This document shows, one piece after another, positions 24,799 to 34,460 of a DNA stretch of 64,000 bases. The stretch is taken from assembly GCA_016169945.1 (NCBI GenBank), contig JADLSH010000178.1, positions 248,001-312,000 of the forward strand. Direction: 5' to 3'. The notes under the pieces were generated by a model that saw nothing but the letters and a program-made list of their open reading frames with translations, searched no databases and was not told the DNA's origin. This DNA is from Trachythela sp. YZ-2020. Lineage: Eukaryota; Cnidaria; Anthozoa; Malacalcyonacea; Clavulariidae. The position numbers were made by a program, and so were the translations under genes. Every line of letters starts with the position of its first letter. Within the stretch, counting starts at the first letter, position 1.

Positions 24799-26233
24799 AA
24801 GAAGTGAATCAGTCAGATAAGTAAGAGAAATTGCGCCAATAAGAGGGAGAGAGATTTTTTGATCTGTAAATCTGAATGCTCTCATATATGAAGTCACGTT
24901 TTATTTAAAACGGTCAAACTCCCACGAAGATCGGTCAAAATGGGGAATCTTCAAGAAAAAAAAACATATTGGCCAATCAAATCGCTAGAATCGCAGATTA
25001 GTCATATATTCAGCAAATAACCGCTATTTGATTTTTTTTACAGGAGGCTCGGCCGCTGGATAAAATTTGATAACTCGATTCAATTTGAATATTAATTATC
25101 TCTGCTTCCAGGTGACCTTGAATAGTCGGACTATTTTTTGCTTATCAATTATCTGCGCCCTTTCCAACTCAGTCGCGTGACTGAGTTGATGTCCTCTAAA
25201 TCCGCCCCTGCTTCAGAAATGCAGTTGTATGCGTTTCGTGGTTGATAAAAGGTTATTCAAATACTCATTAATAATTAATCATAATTATGCTCTTGGGCAA
25301 ATCATGTCAACATAATATGTCACGTGTGGCTTTATACCTGAAAAAACTCATTTTAATTAGGGTTCTTTATACAAAAGCTCATCCTAAGGTATTATATAAG
25401 GTTATTTATGCATTCTTTATATAAAGCTATTTATGCTCCTCCTAATTAGTATTCTTTATGCAGAACAAGGACTTCCTCCAACGACATCAGCTGTTACTGG
25501 AGTCAAGTAAACGAAAAAGCCCCATTACCTTAAACGTTGAATAAGCGAATAGTGGCGGACATTTCGGTGGGGTCGGGAAGGAATGGCCACCACAGCTCAT
25601 TTTACACTAAATAGACGCTTTATCGTAAACGTTTACCAAAAATAGGCTGCAAACATCTAAATTTGTGTGCAAATTCTGGTTTTGTCAGAAATTCGACAGG
25701 CTTTGTCCACCAATAGAAAACATGAATTCTAAGCGAAAATTGATAACATTTATACTGCATCGGAAGCACTGGTTTAAAAGTGTATTTAATTTCCCTTTCC
25801 TCTACCCCCATCCCTCTCCCTACTTCCCCATCCCCTCGCCCCCATTCCCTCCTCGGCTTCCTAACAATTAAATCACAATGTTGACAAATTTAAATTGGGA
25901 CATTTTAGTGAAATATATCTGCAATATTCTACTAATGCGTGCATTTGTTTTCTACCAATCTGATATAAAAAGAAACACATAAGACATCGTATTCATTGCA
26001 CTCTATTTACTGGGTGAAATCTAAATAGCAACTGCCTGTTACTGCAGTGCAAATGCTGTTTACATAAATAGATAAGATAATATGATGTTGCGAGATAAAC
26101 TACAAAATGCTGTTGTCTACAATATGCTAAATGTCCTACAAATTCTAAACGCAACATAAAACAAAGAAGCATTTGAAAGCAATATATGTCGCATACAAGC
26201 CGTTTTCTACATCAATATATTTGGGTGCATATA
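24799..26233. other. no gene seen
   Basis: Spacer between the 11.8-kb element and the Polinton-like element. It contains a C-rich polypyrimidine tract at about 25787-25860 and otherwise only AT-rich sequence. Confidence 0.5.
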
Positions 26234-26536
26234 AGTAGGTAACCCCCCCCCCATCCAGGTACGGAAGTGATTAGTATTCAAACGAATGAATTTATGTATG
26301 GCGTCACATTTATTTCCAGCCATATGGCATCATCAGGGGTGTGCGTGCGAGAGTTCGTACTTAGTGTGCGTGCAAGAGTTCGTACTTAGTGTACGCCCAA
26401 GAGTTCGTACTTAGCGTGCGTACAAAGCGTTACGTCATGTCTATATTTTTTGCGTGATTAGTTGAATACGAGTATACAAACTAAATGAATAGGGGTAGGT
26501 AACGTTTATTTTAAAATGCTTTTTTCCCCACAAAAT

Positions 26537-26865
26537 ATGCGTTCTTCAAGGGCGAGTAATGTTGACGAATTTTTGCCTGTGGAATTTCGGAAGCTGTGCA
26601 ATTTGTTAGGGACAATATTTGCACAAACTGTTTCTTGCGAGATTTATGAGCTTTTCCAAGAGAGGTGTTGTGATTGTAAACTAAAGGTTTTAGTCAAAGT
26701 GAGTGTCTTATGTTATCGTATGAGGAGAGATGGCAGATGTATGATTTGGAAGCCATTGAGCCAGTTAACAATAAAGACATGGTATGGAATAAGTTTGTTG
26801 AAGTGACGAAAGTTTTAGAGCTTCAGTGGGATAAGTTGGAATCTAAAGGGCGAAAAAGGGGGTAA
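26537..26865 (+). pseudogene. small gene inside the left Polinton TIR, frameshifted
   Basis: Encodes about 109 residues starting MRSSRASNVDEF, with a VEFRKLCNLLGTIF segment and Cys pairs (ERCCDCK), ending in a basic tail before TAA. The frame changes near 26697, where this copy lacks one base relative to the right-arm copy. Because it lies in the terminal repeat it exists twice per element (other copy 33122-33457, minus). Function unknown; the Cys-rich stretch could bind zinc. Confidence 0.55.
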
Positions 26866-26994
26866 CGTGAACGCGAAATCGTACTGATTTTAAAAGTAAA
26901 TTATTGTTGCTCGCTTTGCTTGGCTGGATGCATATACAAGGTGTATAAAAAAAACTGAACAAATTGAAATTTCTCTCAATTTCGCGAAGCGGCT

Positions 26995-27399
26995 CCAGGT
27001 ACGAAGTTTTTTATTAATATATATTGTTTGGGTATTTATAATGTAGAATAAACTAAAAAATTCTGAAAGTTACATTTTTCAAAACCCAGGGGGGGTGTCT
27101 TGTCCAACAGACCAAAAATGGCTTGCGCACGAAATTTGAATGCTTAAAAGTTATTTTGAGTTAGTGGGTGGACAATGTGTTGGGTGTTGCTTTACTGTTC
27201 AAAATTTCAGAAACTTTGCTTAAGTGTAAGCGCTTCAAAACGTCGCGTAAACTTTCATTTTTAAGAAAAAATCAGCTTTTGCATGCTTAATTTACGCCTT
27301 TACCTAATTTGCATATTGTCTAGACAATAAGAATTTTTTAGTTTATTCTACATTATAAATACCCAAACAATATATATTAATAAAAAACTTCGTACCTGG
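26995..27399. mobile_element. foldback MITE inside the hAT-like element
   Basis: The arms 26995-27063 (CCAGGTACGAAG ... CTAAAAAATTC) and 27331-27399 (GAATTTTTTAG ... CTTCGTACCTGG) are near-perfect inverted repeats of 69 bp around a 267-bp middle. It sits right behind the left terminal repeat of the hAT-like element, with TA at both borders. Confidence 0.85.
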
Positions 27400-27662
27400 T
27401 AGGCTTTTCTCGATTGTGCTAGCATAATTTTTGGCATAATCTGGCAAAACGAGCATATTTTTGGCTCTTTTCGTGGAAAAAGCACTGCAAGCATAATTGG
27501 CATATTTATATAACTTTCAAAGCAAAATACTAAAGCTGTGACAAGTTTTATGCCTTATACTGGTGCTTTAAAGCTTTCTTCAATCAAGTTAGGTCATCCT
27601 CTGGAAATACGTTTAATATTAAGACCCATTCGAATACTCCACAATCTCATCAAAAATTCAAA

Positions 27663-29572
27663 ATGGCGTTAGCGACGACGGGAGATGATTTAGAGGTCAT
27701 ACAAGAAATGCAGGAGGTTGACACTCCTGACAGTGATGCTGATAGGCCAGCACCTGCTGAAATTTGTCGAAAGCGTTGGTCGGATGTGAACAAAACAAAT
27801 ACAAGAGCCGTGGAGCCTCTGATGTAAAGAATATTTCCCTGCGAGATCGAGTAAATCAATTTCCAGACGAGCATTTGAGTGCTAGAGGTAAAACGATCTT
27901 TTGTAATGCTTGCAAAGAAGTTGTTTCGTCAAAGAAAAGCATTTTGGTTTCTCATTTTGCTTCAAAAAAACACAACAATGGGAAAGAAAAGTTAAAGAAA
28001 TCGATGTTCAGAGAACAAACAATCGTCAAAGCACTGAGTCGACAGAAAAGTCAGAAAGAGAGTACGCTACCCTTAGCAGAGAGAGCATATCGACAGGAAG
28101 TAGTGGAGGAGTTTCTAAAGGCTGGGATTCCTCTTAGAAAAATTAACAACCTTCGACCGCTCTTGGAGAAAAATGGCTATCGTCTCACTAGTAGTTCCAA
28201 TCTCGGACAGTATATATCCCTAATTTTCAAGCAGGAAATTGAGAGAATAAAGCACGAAATTTCTTCACCAGGCAATGTAGGGATGACAAGAGACGTGTCA
28301 GTAACCTTCGACGGGAGCACCAGGCAAGGCGAAGCAATTGCAATCATCGTTCGCTTCATCAGTGACGACTGGGTGATAACTCAGCGTCTTGTGCGAATTG
28401 ACATTTGCTCAAAGTCAGTTAATGCAGAAGAGTTAGCACGAGTTCTGAACGAATGTCTGTCCGTGGAGTATGGCATCCGGGCTAATTCTTTACTTGCAGC
28501 AATGAGAGATGGAGCAAGCGTCAACCAAGCAGCGTTGAATCGGATTTTGTTCATATTTCCAAACGTACTGAACGTCGTTTGCTTTTCCCACACTCTCGAT
28601 AATGTGGGCAACCACCTGGTTATTCCTACTCTTTTACAGTTTGGAAGCCTCTGGATTCGCCTGTTCAGTCACAGCCACAAGGCAAAAATTGGCATGGCAG
28701 GATCTGACCGGTCGAAAGCCAAAATCGTACAGTGAGACACGTTGGTGGTCGAAATGGGAAGTCTTTCAACAGCTTTTAGAGCAATTTGGAGATGTTGCTG
28801 GATTTTTGCAAATGGCGGAAGCTGAGAAAATCGCTCCACAGATTGTGCCACAGCTTCAAGATATCCTATCTGACCCACAGCGTCTATTCGACCTTAAGCT
28901 CGAGCTAGCTGTCACGGTTGATGTTGGTCAAAATTTCGTGATGGCTACTTACTACTTGGAAGGTGATGGTCCTCTCGTGTTTTCATGCTACGAGAAGCTA
29001 AAGGCTGTTGCCGAAGCTTGTCAGGCTCCACATTTTCCAAACGTACGCGCAGTTGCCACCGCAATTGCAAATGAAGATGCCACTCAACAGGCTGCAACGC
29101 TGGAACGAAAGGCCAAAGCATGTGTACAGCGAGCCATACAATGGTTCTTGCGAAAATTCAACGTGGAGCTTTACGACACAGTCTCAGCTTTCAAAGCGGC
29201 TAGAGTGATGTGCCCGGTATCTGTCCAGTGGTTATCACCCTCATCCGCTACAATAGAAGCGCTCAGGATCTTTCCATTTCTCAACAACGATGCAACTATT
29301 GATGGTCTGCTTAAAGAGCTACCACAGTATGTCGCTGCTGCACAAGACGTGGTTATTCCATCCGAAGAGAAGAAGGTGGAATGGTGGCAACACCACGCAG
29401 AGCAACTTCCCATTTGGTCCTCTGCAGTTAAGAAAGTGCGCTGGTTCAACCATCTTCAGGGGCTGCAGAGAGAGTGTTTTCCATACTTTCTGCTTCGTTT
29501 AATGACCAACAGTATCACGCACTTGCAGATTATATACAAGCCTGTGTAATGCTGCAATACAACAAACGCTAA
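27663..29572 (+). pseudogene. BED-finger hAT-like transposase, three frameshifts
   Basis: About 635 residues in four frame segments. The N-terminus starts MALATTGDDLEVIQEMQEV; a BED-type zinc finger follows (FCNAC ... SHFASKKH, near 27900-27970). The catalytic region has VTFDGSTRQGEA, AMRDGASVNQAAL, CFSHTLDNVGNHL and ETRWWSKWEVF. The C-terminal hAT dimerisation signature QPSSGAAERVFSIL is readable near 29444-29490. Frames break near 27784-27790 (one base lost), in the A-run at 28684-28688 (one base gained) and at 29438-29441 (two bases gained). It would move the surrounding element. It is clearly dead in this copy. Confidence 0.85.
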
Positions 29573-30031
29573 ATATTTTCTAGACCAAACTTCAATGCTC
29601 ATCAGAGGATTTAAAGCACTGAGAACTTTAAGGCAATGACGGAGTAATAAGTATAATTTTTTTGTGTTAAGTTACGTTAAGGAAAGTTCAGAACAAAGGA
29701 CTCGATCTTTCAAATGTTACTGTTAGAAACTTATTTTCCCTCACAAATAAGTTAAATTATGAACTTTAGAGTGTATTTTGTCTATAGCATTATTTAATAA
29801 AATCTAGCATATTTTTTGAATGCAGCATAATTCGAGCACAATTAAGAGAAAAAACGAGCATTGCTAATGGCATAATATGCCAGTTTTACGAGCACAATCG
29901 AGAAAAGCCTAGTACTACCTGGAGCCGCTTCGCGAAGTTGAGAGCAATTTCAATAATCTTCAGTTTTTTTTATACACCCTGTATTAATTCGCAGATTAAT
30001 GTTTGTAATAAATTTATTTCTTAAGTATAAC

Positions 30032-30406
30032 CAGGGCCTTTTTTAACTAATGTGCTGGAGGGGCCAAAGCCCCCAAGCCCCATGTTGCCCCAGTAAGCTA
30101 TTTTGCCCCCCCCCCCAGTGAAGGTCCCTTTTGTCCAAAGTATAAGCAAAAAAGGGGGGGGAAACTGAGTTTAGAGGACAGTTATGATATTCTCACAACA
30201 AAATTGGCTCCGTTTAGATGGGATATGTCAAAAATTGTATCTCAAAATGCAGGAAATCAAGACACAGAGACTCAAAAATACAAAAAATTTCTGGGGGAGT
30301 ACCCACAGACCCCCCTTCACCTTCCCACACTTGTAATACCCCACCTACTTGTTACGTGCCCTTTCGATGATGGTCCCCCACTAACGATTTCTTAAAAAAG
30401 GTCCTG
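30032..30406. mobile_element. hAT MITE in the Polinton
   Basis: 375 bp, termini CAGGGCCTTTTTT and AAAAAAGGTCCTG, flanked by a perfect 8-bp duplication AGTATAAC (30024-30031 and 30407-30414). Contains C- and G-runs and no gene. Confidence 0.93.
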
Positions 30407-30738
30407 AGTATAACAATTATTCACACAAATGCATATAATTATTAAACATAATGTCTTGCTTTATTGCTCGTTAGCCATGGTTTCTTTAACAACGGCTCGG
30501 ACCGTAGGCTCATCTTCGTGCAAATTCACCCACTTCTTTGCGTGTTTTTCGCCATTTTCATTTGTACCCGGCCCACCCATGTAAAAAATGACAACTAAAA
30601 ACAGGTAATTGAAAACCACTTTATTAAATGACTCGAAGTTACATGTTGTGTTTATATTGGTATGTTTTTACATGCAAATATTGTATGAATTGATGACTTC
30701 AGTCCTATATTCGGCCTATTAAAAACCGAGTTTAACTT

Positions 30739-31253
30739 CTAATCATCATCATCATTATTCTCTTCATCGTTTTCTCCAGTAAAAGCGTAACCCTTTAAAA
30801 GCCTTCTTATAAGAAACTTGTTCTTATCAACAGCTGTTTGCAAAGCCTCTTCTGGATCAAAGCCATCGTTTTCGACAAGTGTTTCCTTTGTCTGCATTAT
30901 TTTCTTATGTACTGGATCTTTATTTAGTTGTTTCATCCACGTCAGGTTATCCATGTAGACATCGGCCAATTCCTTTTTGCAAAAGGGGTAGAATTTTGCC
31001 AAAGGCTTTCTGTTTCGCTTCACTTTCCTCATGACCCCGCATGAGAAGTGTTTGTAAGATGTCTTCGTACTGTGCCCGAACCTTGGATGCTGCGTCGTCG
31101 ATCAATGTAGCCAAGGGATCTGTCTTCATCACACTCTCCAGTCGTGATGCTACTCTCATCTTCGGTATGGCTTTCCATAGGACTTTCCTCATATTCACTG
31201 ATGTCGTCGTCATGCCCTACAAGGCTATAGCTTCCGTAGTACTGATTGTTCAT
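30739..31253 (-). pseudogene. Polinton-associated helical protein gene, frameshifted
   Basis: Starts MNNQYYGSYSLVGHDDDISE (31253) and ends in an acidic tail ENDEENNDDDD (30739). The middle frame holds SKVRAQYEDILQTLLMRGHE and the last frame VYMDNLTWMKQLNKDPVHKK, predicted all-helical. The frame changes near 31110 and near 30985, so the gene is broken twice. Function unknown. It runs divergently from the zinc-finger gene at 31610, with the 12-bp minisatellite between them. Confidence 0.6.
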
Positions 31254-31388
31254 TTTAGTGCTCGTCTTACGAATGTTAATGTAAATAAGCAAATTCTTTG
31301 CTATAAACGACTATTTATACACAAAACAAATCCTAACGATGGAGGGGGAGATTTAATGATCTTTAAAGCATGCCCACAAACCTATTGT

Positions 31389-31553
31389 GAGAGCTCCGCA
31401 GAAGCTCCACAGAAGTTTTACAGAAGCTTCACAGAAGCTTTATAGAAGCTTTACAGAAGCTTTATAGAAGCTTTACAGAAGCTCCACTGAAGCTCCACTG
31501 AAGCTCCACTGAAGCTCCACAGAAGCTCCACAGAAGCTCCACAGAAGCTTTAG
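31389..31553. repeat. 12-bp minisatellite
   Basis: About 14 units of CAGAAGCTCCAC with TTTACAGAAGCT variants. Lies between divergent Polinton genes, so it may occupy their promoter region. Confidence 0.92.
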
Positions 31554-31609
31554 AGAATTTCCAGACAACTGCTACAAAATCCCACCAAACCCTTCCTCAA
31601 AGCAACGAT

Positions 31610-31954
31610 ATGTATAGAACCGTGTTTCTATGTAAACTTGAATCATTTGCCACAGCAGTCATGCAGAGACGATTTCGCCGGACCTGTCCGCTTTGCGGTC
31701 GACCTGATTTGAAGAATATCAGTACGCATCTTTTGAAAGTTCACGGCTTATCTTCCGAGGAGAGAAAACCTTATCTTAAGCAAGCCCGGGTGTCGTCATG
31801 GCAGCCCTACATCGACAAATCTCCGCATAATTATATGAACATCGACAAGTCTTCTCGTCCGTATATGAACATCGATAGGCCTACAGCAGACGAAAGGCGA
31901 TCTCCTCGAATTAAACTATCAGCAAAAAAACAAAAGCTACAACCTCCTCTTTAA
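31610..31954 (+). CDS. C2H2 zinc-finger protein of the Polinton-like element
   Basis: 97 residues if started at the ATG at 31661 (MQRRFRRTCPLCGRP), 114 from 31610; I prefer 31661 because it starts at the basic finger domain. One zinc finger: CPLCGRPDLKNISTHLLKVH (C-x2-C, H-x4-H pattern) and a basic C-terminus (IKLSAKKQKLQPP) that suggests nucleic-acid binding. Two near-identical PYIDK/YMNID motifs repeat in the middle. It immediately precedes, in another frame, the packaging ATPase region. Intact reading frame. Confidence 0.6.
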   Translation: MYRTVFLCKLESFATAVMQRRFRRTCPLCGRPDLKNISTHLLKVHGLSSEERKPYLKQARVSSWQPYIDKSPHNYMNIDKSSRPYMNIDRPTADERRSPRIKLSAKKQKLQPPL

Positions 31955-31965
31955 CCACCATACCA

Positions 31966-32613
31966 CATCCGGATTTCAACATCGGCCTTAAATTCTCAAT
32001 TTTGGTTGTGGGTCCGAGTCAAAGTGGAAAAACATATTTTGTCCAACCAATTTTGGAACACAATCGTATCGTGTACGAAGAGCAAAAAAGTATTCGCATT
32101 TTTGGTACTACAACCAGTGGCAAGAATGTTATGACGTCTTGAAAAAGTCTCTCAGAAAAAGCATCCGGTTTGAGAGAAGTGTTCCCGAACTGTCTGAGAA
32201 ATGAGCGAGATTGATACGCGGTACAACAACATCATCATCCTGGATGATTTGATGGCTGAAGCGACAGACAGTCCTGACAGATTGTTTACCCAAGGCCGCC
32301 ATCGAAACGCGAGCGTTATCTTATTGCTGCAGAACATGTTTCCAAAGGGGAATATAATACGGATATCAGTCGAAATGCCCAATATCTGGCTCTATTCCGA
32401 AGTCTAAGCGATAGGAAACAAATTTGAATTGTTGGAGAACGCATGTTTGATAAGAATAAAATCCATTTTATGAACGCTTATTACAAAGAGACGGAAAGCC
32501 GTTTCGATACTTATTGGTGGATAACAAGCCTGACACACCAACCGATAAGCAAGTTCTTGGAGACCTATTTGGCGACTGCCATGTTTATCTCTTCACCACC
32601 CAAACTAAAGTGA
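31966..32613 (+). pseudogene. Polinton packaging ATPase (FtsK/A32-like), frameshifted
   Basis: In intact elements this P-loop ATPase drives DNA into capsids. Here a Walker A GPSQSGKT is visible near 32012, a Walker B-like NNIIILDDL near 32226, the sensor-like VILLLQN near 32315, and GERMFDKN plus YWWITSLTHQP near 32445-32530, before a TGA at 32611-32613. The segments lie in different frames, with breaks near 32100, 32200 and 32350-32430, so no full protein can be made. The C-terminal 100 nt overlap the next ORF. Confidence 0.8.
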
Positions 32614-32918
32614 CTACACCCAAACCGGTCTCTGGCGTCGAAACAAAGCCTGGGAGAAAACAACCTAAACATCGTCGGTATATTACCTGGTCGGATGCAA
32701 CTATCCCCGAGTGGCTAAAATACACCGACAAAGCCGATCGCGTTCATGTCATTCCCGAAGGATATGCTATCATAGAGATGTATAAAACATCGCGTAATAG
32801 TGTTGATCCTAGCCATCCGGGTGTCTTAATCAACGACGAAAATTATTGGCCTGTCGAAATAAGGCACCTAGCTACAGGTCGTATGAAGTGGGTGAATCTG
32901 CACGAAGACGAGCGCTAG
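32514..32918 (+). CDS. ORF overlapping the ATPase 3' end
   Basis: 134 residues from ATG (MVDNKPDTPTDKQVLGDLF) to TAG, overlapping the ATPase frame by 100 nt. Central Lys/Thr-rich linker, then a compact segment with ITWSDATIPEWLKYTDKADR and GYAIIEMYKTSRN. The homologous frame starts at the same place relative to the ATPase stop in the second Polinton-like element (53275, minus), so the overlap is conserved. Its 3' end reaches into the right terminal repeat. Function unknown; a virion or DNA-binding role would be a guess. Confidence 0.55.
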   Translation: MVDNKPDTPTDKQVLGDLFGDCHVYLFTTQTKVTTPKPVSGVETKPGRKQPKHRRYITWSDATIPEWLKYTDKADRVHVIPEGYAIIEMYKTSRNSVDPSHPGVLINDENYWPVEIRHLATGRMKWVNLHEDER

Positions 32919-33121
32919 CCTACGCTCCGAGTCTTTGTTAAAGAAACCATGGCTAACGAGCAATAAAACAAGACAATACTGTATGTTTAAGAATTATATG
33001 CATTTGTGTGATTAATTGTTATAACATTAATCTGTGCGTTAATATATGCATCCAGCCAAGCAAAGCGAGCAACAATAATTTACTTTTAAAAAATCAGTAC
33101 CATTTCGTTGGCGTTGCCCCC

Positions 33122-33457
33122 TTTTTCGCCCTTTAGATTCCAATATTCAAACACGTATTTATCCCACTGAAGCTCTAAAACTTTCGTCACTTCAACAAAC
33201 TTATTCCATACCATGTCTTTATTGTTAACTCACTCTATGGCTTCCAAATCATACATCTACCATCTCTCCTCATACGATAACATAAGACACTCACTCTGAC
33301 TAAAACGATTTAGTTTACAACCACAACACCTCTCTTCGAAAAGCTCATAAATCTCGCAAGAAACAGTTTGTGCAAATATTGTCCCTAACAAATTGCACAG
33401 CTTCCGAAATTCCACAGGCGAAAATTCGTCAACATTACTCGCCCTTGAAGAACGCAT
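33122..33457 (-). pseudogene. small gene inside the right Polinton TIR, with stops
   Basis: Second copy of the 26537-26865 gene. The frame is open from MRSSRASNVDEF (33457) to a TAG at 33257-33259 and is interrupted again by TGA shortly after; the 3' part is also diverged near 33140-33165. Confidence 0.5.
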
Positions 33458-33770
33458 ATTTTGTTGGAAAAAAACATTTTAAAATAAAAATTTACCTACC
33501 CCTATTCATTTAGTTTGTATACTCGCATTCAATTAATCACGCAAAAAATATAGGCATGACGTAACGCTTTGTACGCACGCCAAGTACGAACTCTTGGGCG
33601 TACACTAAGTACGAACCCTTGCGCGCACACTAAGTACGAACTCTTGCACGCACACCCCTGTTGATCCCATAAGGCGAGAAAATAAATGAGACGTCATACA
33701 TACATTAATTCGTTTGAATACTAATCACTTCCGTACCTGGATGGGGGGGGGGGGGTTACCTACTCATATA

Positions 33771-34013
33771 CTTTCTCATCAACTTACATTTTAAGTTGCT
33801 TTCTTTGAGTAAATTTAAAGCCAATATATTGAAACACTTAAAATTTACCTTTAATCCTTGTTCAGGATTTAAGATTTTAATGCCATCATCTAATTAATAT
33901 ACCTAGCTTCAATAATACAGAAAATTGTAGATATTTTCATCAAATTCTTAATTGTCAAATGGCTGCAGGACTTGTTACAGTTTCAAACACTTTTTTTCAA
34001 TATTTAAAGTAAT
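33771..34013. other. no gene seen
   Basis: AT-rich sequence between the Polinton-like element and the 3' end of the SRCR exon gene. Confidence 0.5.
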
Positions 34014-34019
34014 TTTATT
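34014..34019 (-). terminator. poly(A) signal of the SRCR gene
   Basis: TTTATT on + (AATAAA on -), 116 bp beyond the stop codon of the terminal SRCR exon. Confidence 0.5.
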
Positions 34020-34134
34020 CTGAACTAGGCTCATTTCATTGAGGCAACAGTTCATTTAGGGCTACGTAAATTAAATAACTTGAATTCTACTCATCTACTA
34101 AACCCAGTATCCTTGATTTTAAATGGTCGAGATA

Positions 34135-34460
34135 TTAGTAACATTCAACACTTGCATCTTTGGAATGATCACAGTCATGATCATACCATCCACGGTGACG
34201 GCAATCCCAAATGTATGATTCACTACCAGAACAGGCAACATCATCAAGCAATATAGGACCACTTCCTTTGCCATAGTAAGCTTCACTTCTTGTCATATTC
34301 GCTCCAGTGAAACCCAACTGACGACATGTGACATTGCCATCAGTAATATCCCAGCCATCATTACAGACAGTGCCCCAGCCAAATTTTGGGTGATAGATTT
34401 CCACTCTTCCGCTCATATTGTTACTTGAACCATTCAATGAGATTTTTAGTTCAGAGGTTC
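34135..34460 (-). CDS. terminal exon encoding an SRCR domain
   Basis: Acceptor CTATTTATAG precedes the exon, which starts in phase 1 and codes for about 108 residues ending ECY-stop. SRCR features: GRVEIYHPKFGWGTVCNDGW, VTCRQLGF, a GSGPILLDDVACSGSE block and WDCRHRGW; six cysteines, fitting the group A pattern. SRCR domains sit in secreted or membrane receptors and bind microbial or protein ligands. As the last exon it ends the protein inside the SRCR fold, with no membrane anchor after it. Phase and strand match the EGF exons at 47.4, 56.9 and 60.3 kb, so it may be the 3' end of the same gene. Codon quality suggests a live host exon. Confidence 0.85.

Larger units (their letters stand above)
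26937..29981 (+). mobile_element. hAT-like DNA transposon nested in the Polinton left arm
   Basis: Ends CAAGGTGTATAAAAAAAACT and the inverse of CAGGGTGTATAAAAAAAACT, with about 64-bp inverted termini reaching GCGGCTCCAGGTA. The right arm of the Polinton supplies the uninterrupted target (GGATGCATATATTAACGC), so the insertion added only TA on the far side: left flank ends GCATATA, right flank starts TATTAA. A 2-bp TA duplication is odd for a transposase with hAT-type features. Confidence 0.8.
26234..33764. mobile_element. Polinton/Maverick-like element, internally deleted, with nested insertions
   Basis: Begins AGTAGGTAACC and ends GGTTACCTACT (AG...CT termini) and is flanked by a perfect 6-bp duplication CATATA (26228-26233 and 33765-33770), the Polinton insertion signature. 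Terminal inverted repeats are about 870 bp once the hAT-like element (26937-29981) and MITE (30032-30406) in the left arm are subtracted; the right arm runs about 32885-33764. It keeps only a packaging-ATPase region and three or four small genes; no DNA polymerase B, integrase, protease or capsid gene was found. Without the insertions it is about 4.1 kb. Confidence 0.88.

Noticed and set aside
31041..31445. 134-residue + strand ORF
   Set aside because: Antisense to the broken Polinton gene and then reads into the minisatellite.
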